Part shown: positions 16,951 to 25,629 of the stretch, piece after piece
Position numbering within the stretch: position 1 is the stretch's first letter
Layout: each line of letters opens with the position of its first letter
Source: an uncultured Clostridia bacterium
GTDB taxonomy: Bacteria > Bacillota > Clostridia > Lachnospirales > CAG-274
DNA length: 64,000 nt
NCBI GenBank assembly: GCA_947628755.1
Contig: CANRBC010000006.1
Span: 49,003-113,002 of the forward strand
Reading direction: 5' to 3'
Notes under the pieces: model-generated
Seen by the model: only the letters and a program-made list of their open reading frames with translations
Told to the model about the DNA's origin: nothing
Databases searched by the model: none
Program-made: the position numbers and the translations under genes

Positions 16951-16977
16951 AAACATCCGAAAGGATGTTTTTTTTCA
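16951..16977 (+). terminator. Terminator of the blaI-blaR1-peptide operon
   Basis: Arms AAACATCC (16951-16958) and GGATGTTT (16963-16970) with a GAAA loop, followed by eight T residues. It lies 24 bp after the peptide stop codon. Confidence 0.92.
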
Positions 16978-17099
16978 TTATAATATCCTCCTAATGTAAC
17001 TTTTTTCGACAGACTGTGAGCTCCCCTCGCAGGAGAGCTCAAGTTTTATGTATTTCAAAATATTCTTATTTACTTAGAAATAACGACATTTAAGGTGAT

Positions 17100-17830
17100 T
17101 TCAATACCTCATACCTCTCCACAACCCCAGCCTCCCCATTGCACCGAAAGATTTATCGGTCGCTGCCTTTTGGCAGCGGCTTTCGGCTTGCCGAAAGTGC
17201 TGATAGCCCGTCAGGGCGTCGGAGGTTTGCATCGGAAAGCTATCTGACAAACCGTAGGTTTGCTTTTGCGTAGCAAAAGTGCTGGGGAGGGGGACCGCTT
17301 GCGGTGGAAGGGTCGGGCTGTCAGAACTTTTACCTTCGGTAAAAGCGATACTTCGTATCGTCGGATAAATCTTCCGATTCAACTCCGATACTTCTTCGGT
17401 GCAATGTTCAGCACTTTTGCCTGCGGCAAAAGCCAACCTGCGGCTGTCCGATACTTCTTCGGTGCAATGTTCAGCACTTTTGCCTGCGGCAAAAGCCAGC
17501 CTGCGGCTGTCCGATACTTCTTCGGTGCAATGTTCAGCACTTTTGCCTACGGCAAAAGCCAGCCTGCGGCTGTCCGATACTTCTTCGGTGCAAAGAGGGG
17601 GACATTGCGAAGCATGGTGGAAAGGTCGGTTTCTGCCTGTATCGACCCTTCCGTCAGTCCTTCGGACTGCCACCTCCATTGCAGCGGAAGAAGTTATTCG
17701 CCAAGCCGTAAGGCTTGCTTTGCCGCAGGCAAAGTGCTGAACCTTCTCTGAAGGGGAGGCTTTGCTGCGGGAAGGCTGTGACTATAATATAGATACTGTT
17801 TTGTCTAAGTAAATTATAGACCTTGAGAAA
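17100..17830. repeat. Non-coding string of short hairpins with 63-bp tandem repeats
   Basis: No gene is seen here. The stretch is a chain of adjacent short perfect hairpins, e.g. CGCTGCC-TTTT-GGCAGCG, CAAACC-GTA-GGTTTG, CTTTTGC-GTA-GCAAAAG, CTTTTACC-TTC-GGTAAAAG and CGATAC-TTC-GTATCG. At 17401-17589 three copies of a 63-bp unit (gcaatgttcagcacttttgc at each start: 17401, 17464, 17527) are repeated head to tail, and a fourth begins at 17590 and diverges. Because 63 is divisible by three, long open frames appear on both strands; these are artefacts. Pieces of the dispersed inverted-repeat elements (near 17275-17320 and 17600-17640) are mixed in. Confidence 0.9.
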
Positions 17831-17842
17831 CATCATACTATG

Positions 17843-18060
17843 CCTCCCCTTCAGAGAAGGGGAGGTGTCCGCCCAACCGATTCGTTGAATAAAAATTATA
17901 TTTGACTTGGGCGGACGGAAGGGTCGATTCTAACCTCCCCTGCAAGGGGTTTGCGGCAGAAGAATATCTGCCAAGCCGAAGGCTTGCCTTTGGGAAGCAA
18001 AGGCGCTGAAAGGTGGCAGTCCAAAGGACTGACGGAGAGGTCAAAATAACATCTCCCTGT
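17843..18060. repeat. Second block of intergenic hairpin repeats
   Basis: Begins with the palindromic CCTCCCCTTC-AGA-GAAGGGGAGG module, also found near 59900 and 60005 in variant form. It continues with a long-loop hairpin (TCCGCCCAA at about 17869 pairing with TTGGGCGGA at about 17906), then GAAGGGTCGA and a variant of the module gcagaagaatatctgccaag / aagccgaaggctt. No coding potential is supported. Confidence 0.8.
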
Positions 18061-18095
18061 GGAAATGTTTTTCGCTTCGTACAACAATACAACAA

Positions 18096-18130
18096 CAAAA
18101 AAAGGGGACGCTCCCTAGGAGCGCCCCCTT
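18096..18130 (-). terminator. Terminator of the giant pectinesterase gene
   Basis: Minus-strand arms AAGGGGGCGCTCC (18130-18118) and GGAGCGTCCCCTT (18114-18102) with one mismatch and a short loop, followed by TTTTTTTT. It lies about 35 bp after the stop at 18165. Confidence 0.92.
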
Positions 18131-18164
18131 ATATTAGTTTATTCAGTTAAATTATTTAACAGAA

Positions 18165-21100
18165 TTACTCTACAACCTCAGTTGTGTAGCTTATGTCAGA
18201 TATTGTAATATCAGCACATCTTGCAACATAGAAACCTGGGTAGATTGTGCCTTCCATAGGAAGTACATAAGTATCTACAACTGCAGGAGTACCTGCTGTA
18301 AGGTTCTGAGTAGTAGTTGTGAAGGTGTCGCCAACCTTCTTAACAGTAACCTTGATCTTGTCACCAACATTGAGCTGCTGCTCAAGCTGACGGCTGTTAG
18401 TGCCATAAGTAAGCTCGCCTGCTATTCTTGCGAAGGATGTAACACCCTTGTTAAGAGTACCGTCGTCCTTTGCAGCGCCGATGTCGTTTACTCTGAATAT
18501 ACCTGCTGATACATAAGGGAATGTAGTAGAGGTACAATCATCAGCCTTGTTTACTGTATCGAGAATGATAGCGCCGAAAGCGGTCTGTGAGTGAATCATA
18601 TAGCCGTTTACGGTGATAGTACCGCTTATTTCAAAGTTATCTGAATTTACATCCTGATAGTATAATGTAAAGCCGTCAGAAGCCTTTTCGATTTTACCGA
18701 ATGCAGTTCCGCCTTCACCTATAGGATTAGCTGAATCGGGTATACCGTCTCTAAGATGAACAGTACCATCGGAATTTTCTTCGATAAGAAAGTTCTGAAC
18801 ACCGTTAGTGCTGTTAAGCTCATCTAAGTATCCATTAGAATTATTGGGGTCAATTACCTGGAGCTTGCCCTGTCCGCCTACATTACCGAATACAGAACCA
18901 TGCCATGGAGCTGTAGTCTTCCAGAACTTACTGTCAAGGTCTGCGCCTGAAGGATCTGCTGAAGAAGGAGCAACCCAATCAGGATTGATGCTGTTAGTTA
19001 AATCTCTTTCTGAAGGCTCTGTACGGTCAGGAAGATACTTCTGGTCGATAGGACTGTTTGCGCCTGCGTCCTTAAGAGCCTTAGCCATCATGTAAGCAAC
19101 CCACTTAGCGCCGTAGTTGTTGATATGAGTGTTATCAGCTACGCCAAGCTGGTTAGCTGCGTGTAAAGCTGCTGAGCCTGTAGCTTCTGCTGACATAACG
19201 CCTGCTTCCTTGTTGAGCTGAGCCTCAGTACCAACGCCAAGCTTATCATACAAGTCCTTAGTCATCTGAGTATTGTCTATGCAGAATAAACCTAATTCAG
19301 CTGCTAAGTCTCTTATATCCTGAGCGTAGTCGCCGCCGTTAGCCTTGTGTAAGTTATTGTCAGACCAGTTATCGCCTGTCTTTCTTCTTACAATAGGAGT
19401 ACAAAGTATAGGAGTAACACCGTTATCTAAAGCAGGCTTAATGTAATTTACATAAAGTGAATTCTTGAATGTGCCTGCGTCATCCTTAGTACCTCCGGGA
19501 GCTGTATATCTTACATCACCCTTCTTCTCGTCGTTGTGACCAAAGGCAATTATAATATAGTCGCCTGCAGCCCACTGAGAAGTCAATGTCTTGTATTCAG
19601 GGTCTTCTATGAAGCTGGATGAGCTTCTGCCTGATAATGCAAGATTGTTTACATCAGCGTAGATGTAGTTCTTAATCTTATCGCCGAAGCCTACTCTCTT
19701 GTAGTAGTAGGTCTTGTCAGTATTTTCATAATGACAGCCTGTAGAATCGCCTACAACCCAGATAGTCGGAGAATCTTCCGGCTTATTTGGATCGGGAGCA
19801 TCGTCATCTGAGATAACGGGAGCCTTCTTGCCTGCAAGCTCTACGGGCATTGCGTACTGGCTGTTTAATGCCTTCTGAAGTATAATAGCTACGTCCTCTG
19901 TATCGATAACAGTGTTGTCGCTTACTTCTGCTCTTTCCTTATAGAAAGCGTCTGTTGCACCAATGTTGCTTGGTGATAATACATAGCTATGAGTTAATGT
20001 TGCGTCGGTAGCGTCTACGTCACCGTCGTTATCTACATCGCCCCAGCCTGTGAATGGAAGCTCAGGAGCAACATATTTTTCATAATGTACAGGAATCCAT
20101 GAACCGTCTTCTGTAAAGAGCTTAAGTATATCGTCTGAAGTATACTGAGCAACTCTTTCAGGCTCAAGTTCCTTACCAAATTCACCGTTTGACATAAACG
20201 GAATGATACCGTCTACAGTATTGCCATACTCTCTGAATATAGGATCGGCGTCGCTTGAACTCATCTGACCCCAACCTGAATCAAGAATGTGACCATTAGT
20301 TACACAGTTAAGGAATGTAGCATTTGAGTTGCTGCCCCATGTTCTGCCCCATGTACCTGTTACAGGGTCATTGCCTGCTGTTCTTGTTGCAGTAACATTA
20401 CAATTTCTGAATACATAAGGATTAGTCTTAGGAGCTGTGATATAACCTATCTTAGCGTTGTTTGAATCGCCAGAAGGATATGAGTACCACTGAAGCTCAC
20501 AGTTATCGAATACAGCTGCGAATTCGCCGCAGATATAGTCTGCAGTACCGCCGATAATACTATCCTTTACATATACTGAATAGCCGTCGTTTGCAGAACC
20601 GTTTCTGCCGAATGTATCCTGATTAGAAAGGATAGAACAGTTGTAAATTTCAATGTTCTTAGCTTCGATATAGAAAGCGTTTGCACGTTCCTTAGCATTG
20701 TAAGCAGTAACATCGGTATCCTTAGTGATTATACCCTTTATATTACCTCTGTTCTCAGCGCCGTCTTCTATTTCCTTATCTGTTACTTCATAGTTAAATG
20801 TATTTCTAAAGGTAGTGTTTTCTGCTAAGAAGTAGTCGCCTCTGATAATAGCAACGCCACCCCAAAGTGTACCATTACCTTCTGTCTTAGAGTACTTATC
20901 ATAGAATAAGGACTCGTTGTAAAGGCCTGTACCGGGATCTACTGAATAATAGAAGCCTGTCTGACCATAATACCAGTTGATTTCATGACCGTCACCGTCT
21001 AATGTAATGTAAGGTGCGTCAAATACTATCTGCTCCTGAACATTCTTAGTTAACTTGATAGTCATTCTGCCGGCTTCGCCTGCAGGTCTGTCTTCCATAT

Positions 21101-23942
21101 TTCTGATATATGCAACTGCATCCTTTAATGTTGGGAATTCAGCTGAAGGAACCTCAAGTACAGTCTTGTTAGCGTCCCAGTTAGTTACATCCTCTACTGT
21201 TATCCAGTAAAGATATGCTGTAGCTTCGCCTGTAATGTTAACTGTTACTTCGGTTTCCGTACCATTTGTGATATAGGAATTAGTCGCGGGAGAATCAGCC
21301 TTGTTGCTGCCAACAGCAGTTACGGAATTCTGACCGTTAATATCCCATGTACCGCTATTCCAACCTGCAACTGTTACCTTCTGCTTACCGTTTACGGGAA
21401 CAATAATAGAATTGCCCGCACTAGCTTTTACACAGTCACTCTGATGAGGTTGAACGCCATTGAATGTAAGATTTGTATTTGGTGCTTCAATTTCTTCCGG
21501 AAGCACATATCTGCTCTTTACAAGTGACTCAAGGAAAATATCATCTGTATTGTCCTGACCAGGAAGAACGCTTGCTCTGTCCTTAGTATAGTACTTGTCT
21601 GAAGTAACTATTGCGTTGAACTCACCCGGCTTTATATCTAATTCATAGCCGTCTTCTGTAATCTTAGCAGGATATTCAGCGCCTGATACCATAGACTTGA
21701 ATACAACGCTCTTAACATCAGCAGCTGAACCGCCTATAAACTTACCTGAGAGCTTAACGCTTGGAATATCATGCAGATAAATACCGTAAGGACCTACGCC
21801 CTTTACTGTAAATTTGTCTTCTGTTTTATTGAACTTAGCGCCAACGCCGCCGTCGTTAGTGCTGAGTACATAGGTATGACCCTCTGCGAGCTTAACCTTC
21901 TGAGAAGCACCGTCGGATACCTTAATTCTGGCAGCCTCAGTACCTAAAGCCTCGTCGGTCAATATAACCTCAGCTGACTGATAACCTTCAGCACGACCGT
22001 CGTCTGTAATATTTATATCTACTGTTACAGGCTCATCAACAATGTACTGGAAGCCTATGAATGCACAGTTATTAGTCTTACCTGTTGTAGAAAGTACATA
22101 AGTATGACCATACTTAGCAGGGAATGCATAGCTGTCAGCACCTGAAGCTGTAGTTACAACATCTGAGTCTACATAGTTAGTACGCTTTGTAGGATCAGCT
22201 GTATTGCCGTCTGCAGGACTTCCGTCTTCTGTAATGAAATCCCATACTCTTAAGAAAGAAGTAGAGTAGAAGTATGTATTAAATGTACCGTCTGCTGCAG
22301 GAGTAAATACTATAGCAGTACCATCGCCCTGCTTAGGTATTTCAGGAATAGAGTTAGGTGTTGCATGTCTTCCGCCTGCCTTGTAAGCGCTTATATGCTC
22401 TCTGCCGCCGATAGAAACATCAACGCCTGCTGCAATCTCGGGAGTATACTTAGTAGTACCGTTTCCTATAAGTGAAAGAACGCTGTCGCCTAAGTCTACT
22501 GTGCTTGTGCCGTCGTTAAGTGTAACGACCTTTGTATAATCGCCCGGCTCTGCTGTCTTAACTTCTGCGCCTTCAGCGCCTGCCACCGGCTTCTGAATGT
22601 CTTCGATAAAGAATTCAAAGCTCTTAGCCTCACCCTTTGGAGTTTCCTTGTTAAGTATGGTAACTGCGCCAAGGTAGCCCTGTCCGCTTGATGCAAAAGT
22701 AAATGTAAGAACAGTTGCAGGACCTCTGTATTCATACGTATTTGTAGTCTTGTCTGCTGCTACATAACCACTTACACTACCCTGGTCATTGCCCTCTGCG
22801 TCTGTTACGTTAAATACAGCGTCCTCTTTAGCGAAAGATGAAAGCATAAGCGTAATGTCTGCATTGCCTAATACACGAACCTTGAAGGTATCTGTAGCCT
22901 TAATTGCAAGACCATAGCCGCCGCCCTGAACCTTAGCGCCTGCTGTAGACTTGAATTCAAACATATTGTCGGCTGACTTGAATTCGGAAACAGGAGCGTC
23001 TTTAGCTAAGCCTGCAGCTGCAAGACCTGCTTCAATATCAACTGTAGCAGGAGTACCTATTTCAGGAGTATCAAGGTCACTGCCGCCGTCGCCGCCTGTA
23101 GGCGCAGCTGTTGTAGCCTGGCTGTCGTCCTCAGTCTTAGTTGTTGTAGCCTGAGTTGTAGCTGTTGTAGCCTGAGTTGAAGCCTCAGTTACTGTTGTAG
23201 ATGTAGTATCATCTTCTGCCGCTACAAGCTGTATAGCATAAAGACCAAACTTAGAACCTGAACCTGTCATATAATATGTATAACCAGGCTCTACGTCAAG
23301 AGAGTATCTCTTATACTGAGCCGGTGCATTACTCTCTGTATGAACAAAGGCCATCTGACTCTTTTGTGTCTGATCGTCATCCTTTACGCTCATTATAGCA
23401 AAATATTTGTTATTGCCATTGACCTTAACATCAGCTGTTAATTTAGCTTTCACACTTGGCTTAATAGTGATATATGCACCTGATGTAGGAATTACAAGTG
23501 CTCCATCTGAATTATACTTAGGGTCAGGATTGCCTTCGCCTTGTACAAAGTGAGAATAGGTTACACTTACTCCATCATCTGTAATTGTGTCGCCTGATGG
23601 ATCTCCATCTTTAACTGCCCATACTTGAGAGCCGTCTGATGCTGCATTACCATATACGGTAATAACACCTGCGTCTACAGTATGCTCACCGATTGCTAAC
23701 GTAGAACCAACTTCAAAAATACTGTCAGCGAGCTTATCTCCTTTTACAGATGGGTCTACTGCTAAATCGTCAGCGCCGTCGTCGATTATATCCTCAACTG
23801 CTGCCGCAGCTGATGAAACAACGCTGTCGATAAGTGAAACATCGTTCACGTCCGCACTGGCTGAAATAACGTTAGTAAACATAGCTGATACTAACATAAC
23901 AAATGCCAGAATACGGCTGATAGTTCTTTTTGAACCATTCAT
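18165..23942 (-). CDS. Giant secreted pectinesterase / dockerin / rhamnogalacturonan acetylesterase-like protein
   Basis: A 1925-residue secreted enzyme. Order: signal peptide (1-31, ending SASA); beta-rich N-terminal domain; Thr-rich linker (about 245-285); further beta-rich, carbohydrate-binding-like domains; pectinesterase (CE8) domain (about 920-1290) with SNQDTFGRNG near 1107 and GGTADYICG near 1132; dockerin type I repeats (about 1299-1365, WGDVDNDGDVDATDATLTH and a second, weaker repeat); SGNH/CE12-like acetylesterase (about 1388-1625) with VVGDSTG near 1397, FGHNDEK near 1466 and DNTHINNYG near 1602; and a C-terminal beta-rich domain (about 1640-1925). It would remove methyl and acetyl groups from pectin. 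The internal dockerin suggests anchoring to a cohesin partner not seen here. The ATG at 23942 has a GGAGG site. Confidence 0.88.
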   Translation of the reverse strand: MNGSKRTISRILAFVMLVSAMFTNVISASADVNDVSLIDSVVSSAAAAVEDIIDDGADDLAVDPSVKGDKLADSIFEVGSTLAIGEHTVDAGVITVYGNAASDGSQVWAVKDGDPSGDTITDDGVSVTYSHFVQGEGNPDPKYNSDGALVIPTSGAYITIKPSVKAKLTADVKVNGNNKYFAIMSVKDDDQTQKSQMAFVHTESNAPAQYKRYSLDVEPGYTYYMTGSGSKFGLYAIQLVAAEDDTTSTTVTEASTQATTATTQATTTKTEDDSQATTAAPTGGDGGSDLDTPEIGTPATVDIEAGLAAAGLAKDAPVSEFKSADNMFEFKSTAGAKVQGGGYGLAIKATDTFKVRVLGNADITLMLSSFAKEDAVFNVTDAEGNDQGSVSGYVAADKTTNTYEYRGPATVLTFTFASSGQGYLGAVTILNKETPKGEAKSFEFFIEDIQKPVAGAEGAEVKTAEPGDYTKVVTLNDGTSTVDLGDSVLSLIGNGTTKYTPEIAAGVDVSIGGREHISAYKAGGRHATPNSIPEIPKQGDGTAIVFTPAADGTFNTYFYSTSFLRVWDFITEDGSPADGNTADPTKRTNYVDSDVVTTASGADSYAFPAKYGHTYVLSTTGKTNNCAFIGFQYIVDEPVTVDINITDDGRAEGYQSAEVILTDEALGTEAARIKVSDGASQKVKLAEGHTYVLSTNDGGVGAKFNKTEDKFTVKGVGPYGIYLHDIPSVKLSGKFIGGSAADVKSVVFKSMVSGAEYPAKITEDGYELDIKPGEFNAIVTSDKYYTKDRASVLPGQDNTDDIFLESLVKSRYVLPEEIEAPNTNLTFNGVQPHQSDCVKASAGNSIIVPVNGKQKVTVAGWNSGTWDINGQNSVTAVGSNKADSPATNSYITNGTETEVTVNITGEATAYLYWITVEDVTNWDANKTVLEVPSAEFPTLKDAVAYIRNMEDRPAGEAGRMTIKLTKNVQEQIVFDAPYITLDGDGHEINWYYGQTGFYYSVDPGTGLYNESLFYDKYSKTEGNGTLWGGVAIIRGDYFLAENTTFRNTFNYEVTDKEIEDGAENRGNIKGIITKDTDVTAYNAKERANAFYIEAKNIEIYNCSILSNQDTFGRNGSANDGYSVYVKDSIIGGTADYICGEFAAVFDNCELQWYSYPSGDSNNAKIGYITAPKTNPYVFRNCNVTATRTAGNDPVTGTWGRTWGSNSNATFLNCVTNGHILDSGWGQMSSSDADPIFREYGNTVDGIIPFMSNGEFGKELEPERVAQYTSDDILKLFTEDGSWIPVHYEKYVAPELPFTGWGDVDNDGDVDATDATLTHSYVLSPSNIGATDAFYKERAEVSDNTVIDTEDVAIILQKALNSQYAMPVELAGKKAPVISDDDAPDPNKPEDSPTIWVVGDSTGCHYENTDKTYYYKRVGFGDKIKNYIYADVNNLALSGRSSSSFIEDPEYKTLTSQWAAGDYIIIAFGHNDEKKGDVRYTAPGGTKDDAGTFKNSLYVNYIKPALDNGVTPILCTPIVRRKTGDNWSDNNLHKANGGDYAQDIRDLAAELGLFCIDNTQMTKDLYDKLGVGTEAQLNKEAGVMSAEATGSAALHAANQLGVADNTHINNYGAKWVAYMMAKALKDAGANSPIDQKYLPDRTEPSERDLTNSINPDWVAPSSADPSGADLDSKFWKTTAPWHGSVFGNVGGQGKLQVIDPNNSNGYLDELNSTNGVQNFLIEENSDGTVHLRDGIPDSANPIGEGGTAFGKIEKASDGFTLYYQDVNSDNFEISGTITVNGYMIHSQTAFGAIILDTVNKADDCTSTTFPYVSAGIFRVNDIGAAKDDGTLNKGVTSFARIAGELTYGTNSRQLEQQLNVGDKIKVTVKKVGDTFTTTTQNLTAGTPAVVDTYVLPMEGTIYPGFYVARCADITISDISYTTEVVE

Positions 23943-24005
23943 TTAAAAATTCCTCCTTTATTGTATTAATTTGTCTTACAAATTAATACGTTATATTTTC
24001 CGCAA

Positions 24006-24075
24006 CTTCAGCACTTTTGCTTACGCAAAAGCAATACTTCGTATTGGCGGATATTCTTCCGCTGCAAACCTTACG
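24006..24075. repeat. Hairpin-repeat module upstream of the pectinesterase gene
   Basis: Contains CTTTTGC-TTAC-GCAAAAG and CAATAC-TTC-GTATTG hairpins and the ggcggatattcttccgctgc module seen in the other intergenic repeats. It lies between the pectinesterase start and its putative structured leader, so it would be transcribed as part of the 5' leader. Confidence 0.75.
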
Positions 24076-24129
24076 CCTGCCAAAGGGTTACGAAGTAAGC
24101 CGACGCAGGATTAGCAAGGTTCTTGACAA

Positions 24130-24306
24130 GGAAAATATTCCTTATTAATTGTAAGTGTTACAAATTCAAAGCCATATTTTCCTCCCATATTTCCTATAAG
24201 GAAAATATATCTTTTAAATTTGTGTTTTGATATTGCGTATGCACACCACAATATCCCGTCCTCGTGGGTAATGCTGCCCTTCTGTCAATTTTACAGACAG
24301 CCGGAC
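24130..24306 (-). promoter_or_regulatory. Candidate structured leader with pseudoknot and alternative pairings
   Basis: In the minus-strand transcript, GTCC (24306-24303) precedes a stem GCTG-TCTGT/ACAGA-CAGC (24301-24273). A second hairpin TACCC...GGGATA follows (about 24270-24252), whose loop contains GGAC (24261-24258), complementary to the leading GTCC: a pseudoknot-like layout. Downstream, ATATTTTCC (24208-24200), GGAAAATAT (24182-24174) and ATATTTTCC (24138-24130) allow two mutually exclusive 9-bp pairings. I recognise no known riboswitch class. The rest of 23943-24520 is AT-rich with no gene seen. Confidence 0.35.
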
Positions 24307-24519
24307 ATACTACTGCACGGTTTAAATTAATTATAGTTGATATGTGAAAATAAATCAATATATTTTTTGTTTTTGTATTTGTTTTTATCTATTCTGCACA
24401 AATTTAGTGAAATGTTTTTGTAATATTGTTATTCTATTTGTAATTTGTGACATATAGGCGTAATATTGTGGGCTTTCAGAGGGTCTAATACACGCTCCTT
24501 TCTTCAAATATAAATAAGG

Positions 24520-24548
24520 CAGAACATACTGCTCTGCCTTTTAGCGTT
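24520..24548 (-). terminator. Hairpin conserved downstream of Rpn genes
   Basis: AAGGCAGA (24523-24530)/TCTGCCTT (24534-24541 region) form a hairpin right after the Rpn stop codon. Very similar hairpins follow the other Rpn copies (about 5099-5140 and 5448-5475). The minus-strand T-run is weak (TTATTTATAT), so termination is only likely. Confidence 0.55.
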
Positions 24549-24552
24549 CTTT

Positions 24553-25437
24553 TTATTTGAGCAATTCCTCATACTTGGCATAGTCGGATTTTGGAACTTT
24601 TAATAACTCTAATGCTTTTTCCAAAGGCATACTTAATCCTTCCATAACGCTCTTGATATTTTCCAGTAACTTGTTCTCTGCACCTTGTGCCATACCTTGT
24701 GCCATGCCTTGTGCTATACCCTTTTCAACGCCTCTATCATATACACCTAAGCTATAATCACACATTTCATACACCTCCGTTTGCAATTCCTCACTCATCA
24801 TTATATCATATTCACTTTCCAGCACTTGTTTCTTTGTATCTATGCTTACGCTTTCGGAAAACAGCACATCAAGCATTTTGAGAAGTCCCGAATAGTTGTC
24901 GTCCTTTTCACCGCCGAGGCAGACAAGAACTACTTCATCTGTGTCGTAATGCTCTTTAAGATTTGGAACATTTCCTACCAGATTTGTTTGCGCAAGATGA
25001 ACTCTTGTTATTGTATTTCTGACTTCTGCATAAGGATTTGTAAGCACCCATATTGAAATCACCTTTTTGATGTTTTCGTACTCACTTTTTACAAACTCTC
25101 TGCCGTACTGATGTGAAAGCATACGGGCACAGTAGTATCTTGCTCTTCTGAGCAGATTGCGCCAAGACTTTATTCGACTTTGTGCCTCTATATTTATTAT
25201 AAGCTTAACCTGTTCATTTGATACGGGAATACAGACGTCAAAAAGTATATCATATCTTGCAGTACCCTCATATATGGAGCTGTCCTCGGTGTTTTTACCG
25301 TCTATTACGATTCCTTCGTCCTGATGAACGGCTTCTTCCGATACAAGAGGCTTTCCCTCAATATACTTTTCCGCTATGTCCTTTACATCTATGTCCTTGA
25401 ACTCCTCAAGACAGCCCTTCAGAATATGAGCAAGTAT
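24553..25437 (-). pseudogene. Rpn-family nuclease gene with replaced 5' end
   Basis: From ILAHILKGCLEEFKDIDV onward the product matches the intact Rpn at 5482-6486 (ARYDILFDV...INIEAQS catalytic region, YYCARMLSHQYG, and GIAQ(GMAQ)2GAEN hinge). Homology stops sharply at about 25437. The native N-terminus (METNTPVSKTIDTAYRNPKL and the following ~10 residues) is replaced by sequence leading into an intergenic repeat element. An ORF still runs to an ATG at 25533, which lies in the repeat's CCATGC palindrome, giving a 326-residue chimera with no ribosome site visible. The loss of about 35 N-terminal residues leaves the nuclease core intact, so residual function is possible if it is translated. 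Confidence 0.75.
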
Positions 25438-25508
25438 TGTGTATATAAAAAGATTACCATAACAAAACATTGAACTTCGTTGACTGAAAGATTGATATAG
25501 GCAAAAGA

Positions 25509-25580
25509 ACGACCCTTCCACCATGCTTCGCATGGTCCCCCTCCCCTCCGACGCCCTAACGGGCTAGGGGAGGCTGGGGT
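25509..25580. repeat. Half copy of the ~290-bp inverted-repeat element
   Basis: Starts with CGACCCTTCCACC, then the ACCATGC-TTC-GCATGGT palindrome (25520-25536), CCCCCTCCCCTCCGACGCCC and GGGCTAGGGGAGGCT. This is the left arm of the elements at 36405-36696 and 53245-53541. The right arm is missing. It sits between the nadE stop and the truncated Rpn gene. Confidence 0.85.
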
Positions 25581-25629
25581 GAGGAGAACGGCAGAAGAGA
25601 CTTGAGGAGAGGGCGGCAAGGGAACTTCC

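Noticed and set aside
17401..17589. Possible CRISPR array
   Set aside because: Units are head-to-tail with no unique spacers, and only three copies; no cas genes are present.
17101..17751. Long overlapping ORFs on both strands (up to 192 codons)
   Set aside because: They arise from 63-bp tandem repeats divisible by three and from hairpin modules; no ribosome sites and no protein-like composition.
24230..24330. c-di-GMP, cobalamin, TPP or glutamine riboswitch
   Set aside because: None of the conserved core sequences of these classes that I can recall is present; kept only as an unclassified structured leader.
25419..25619. 66-codon minus-strand ORF through the half repeat element
   Set aside because: Lies in repeat DNA and has no ribosome site or recognisable product.
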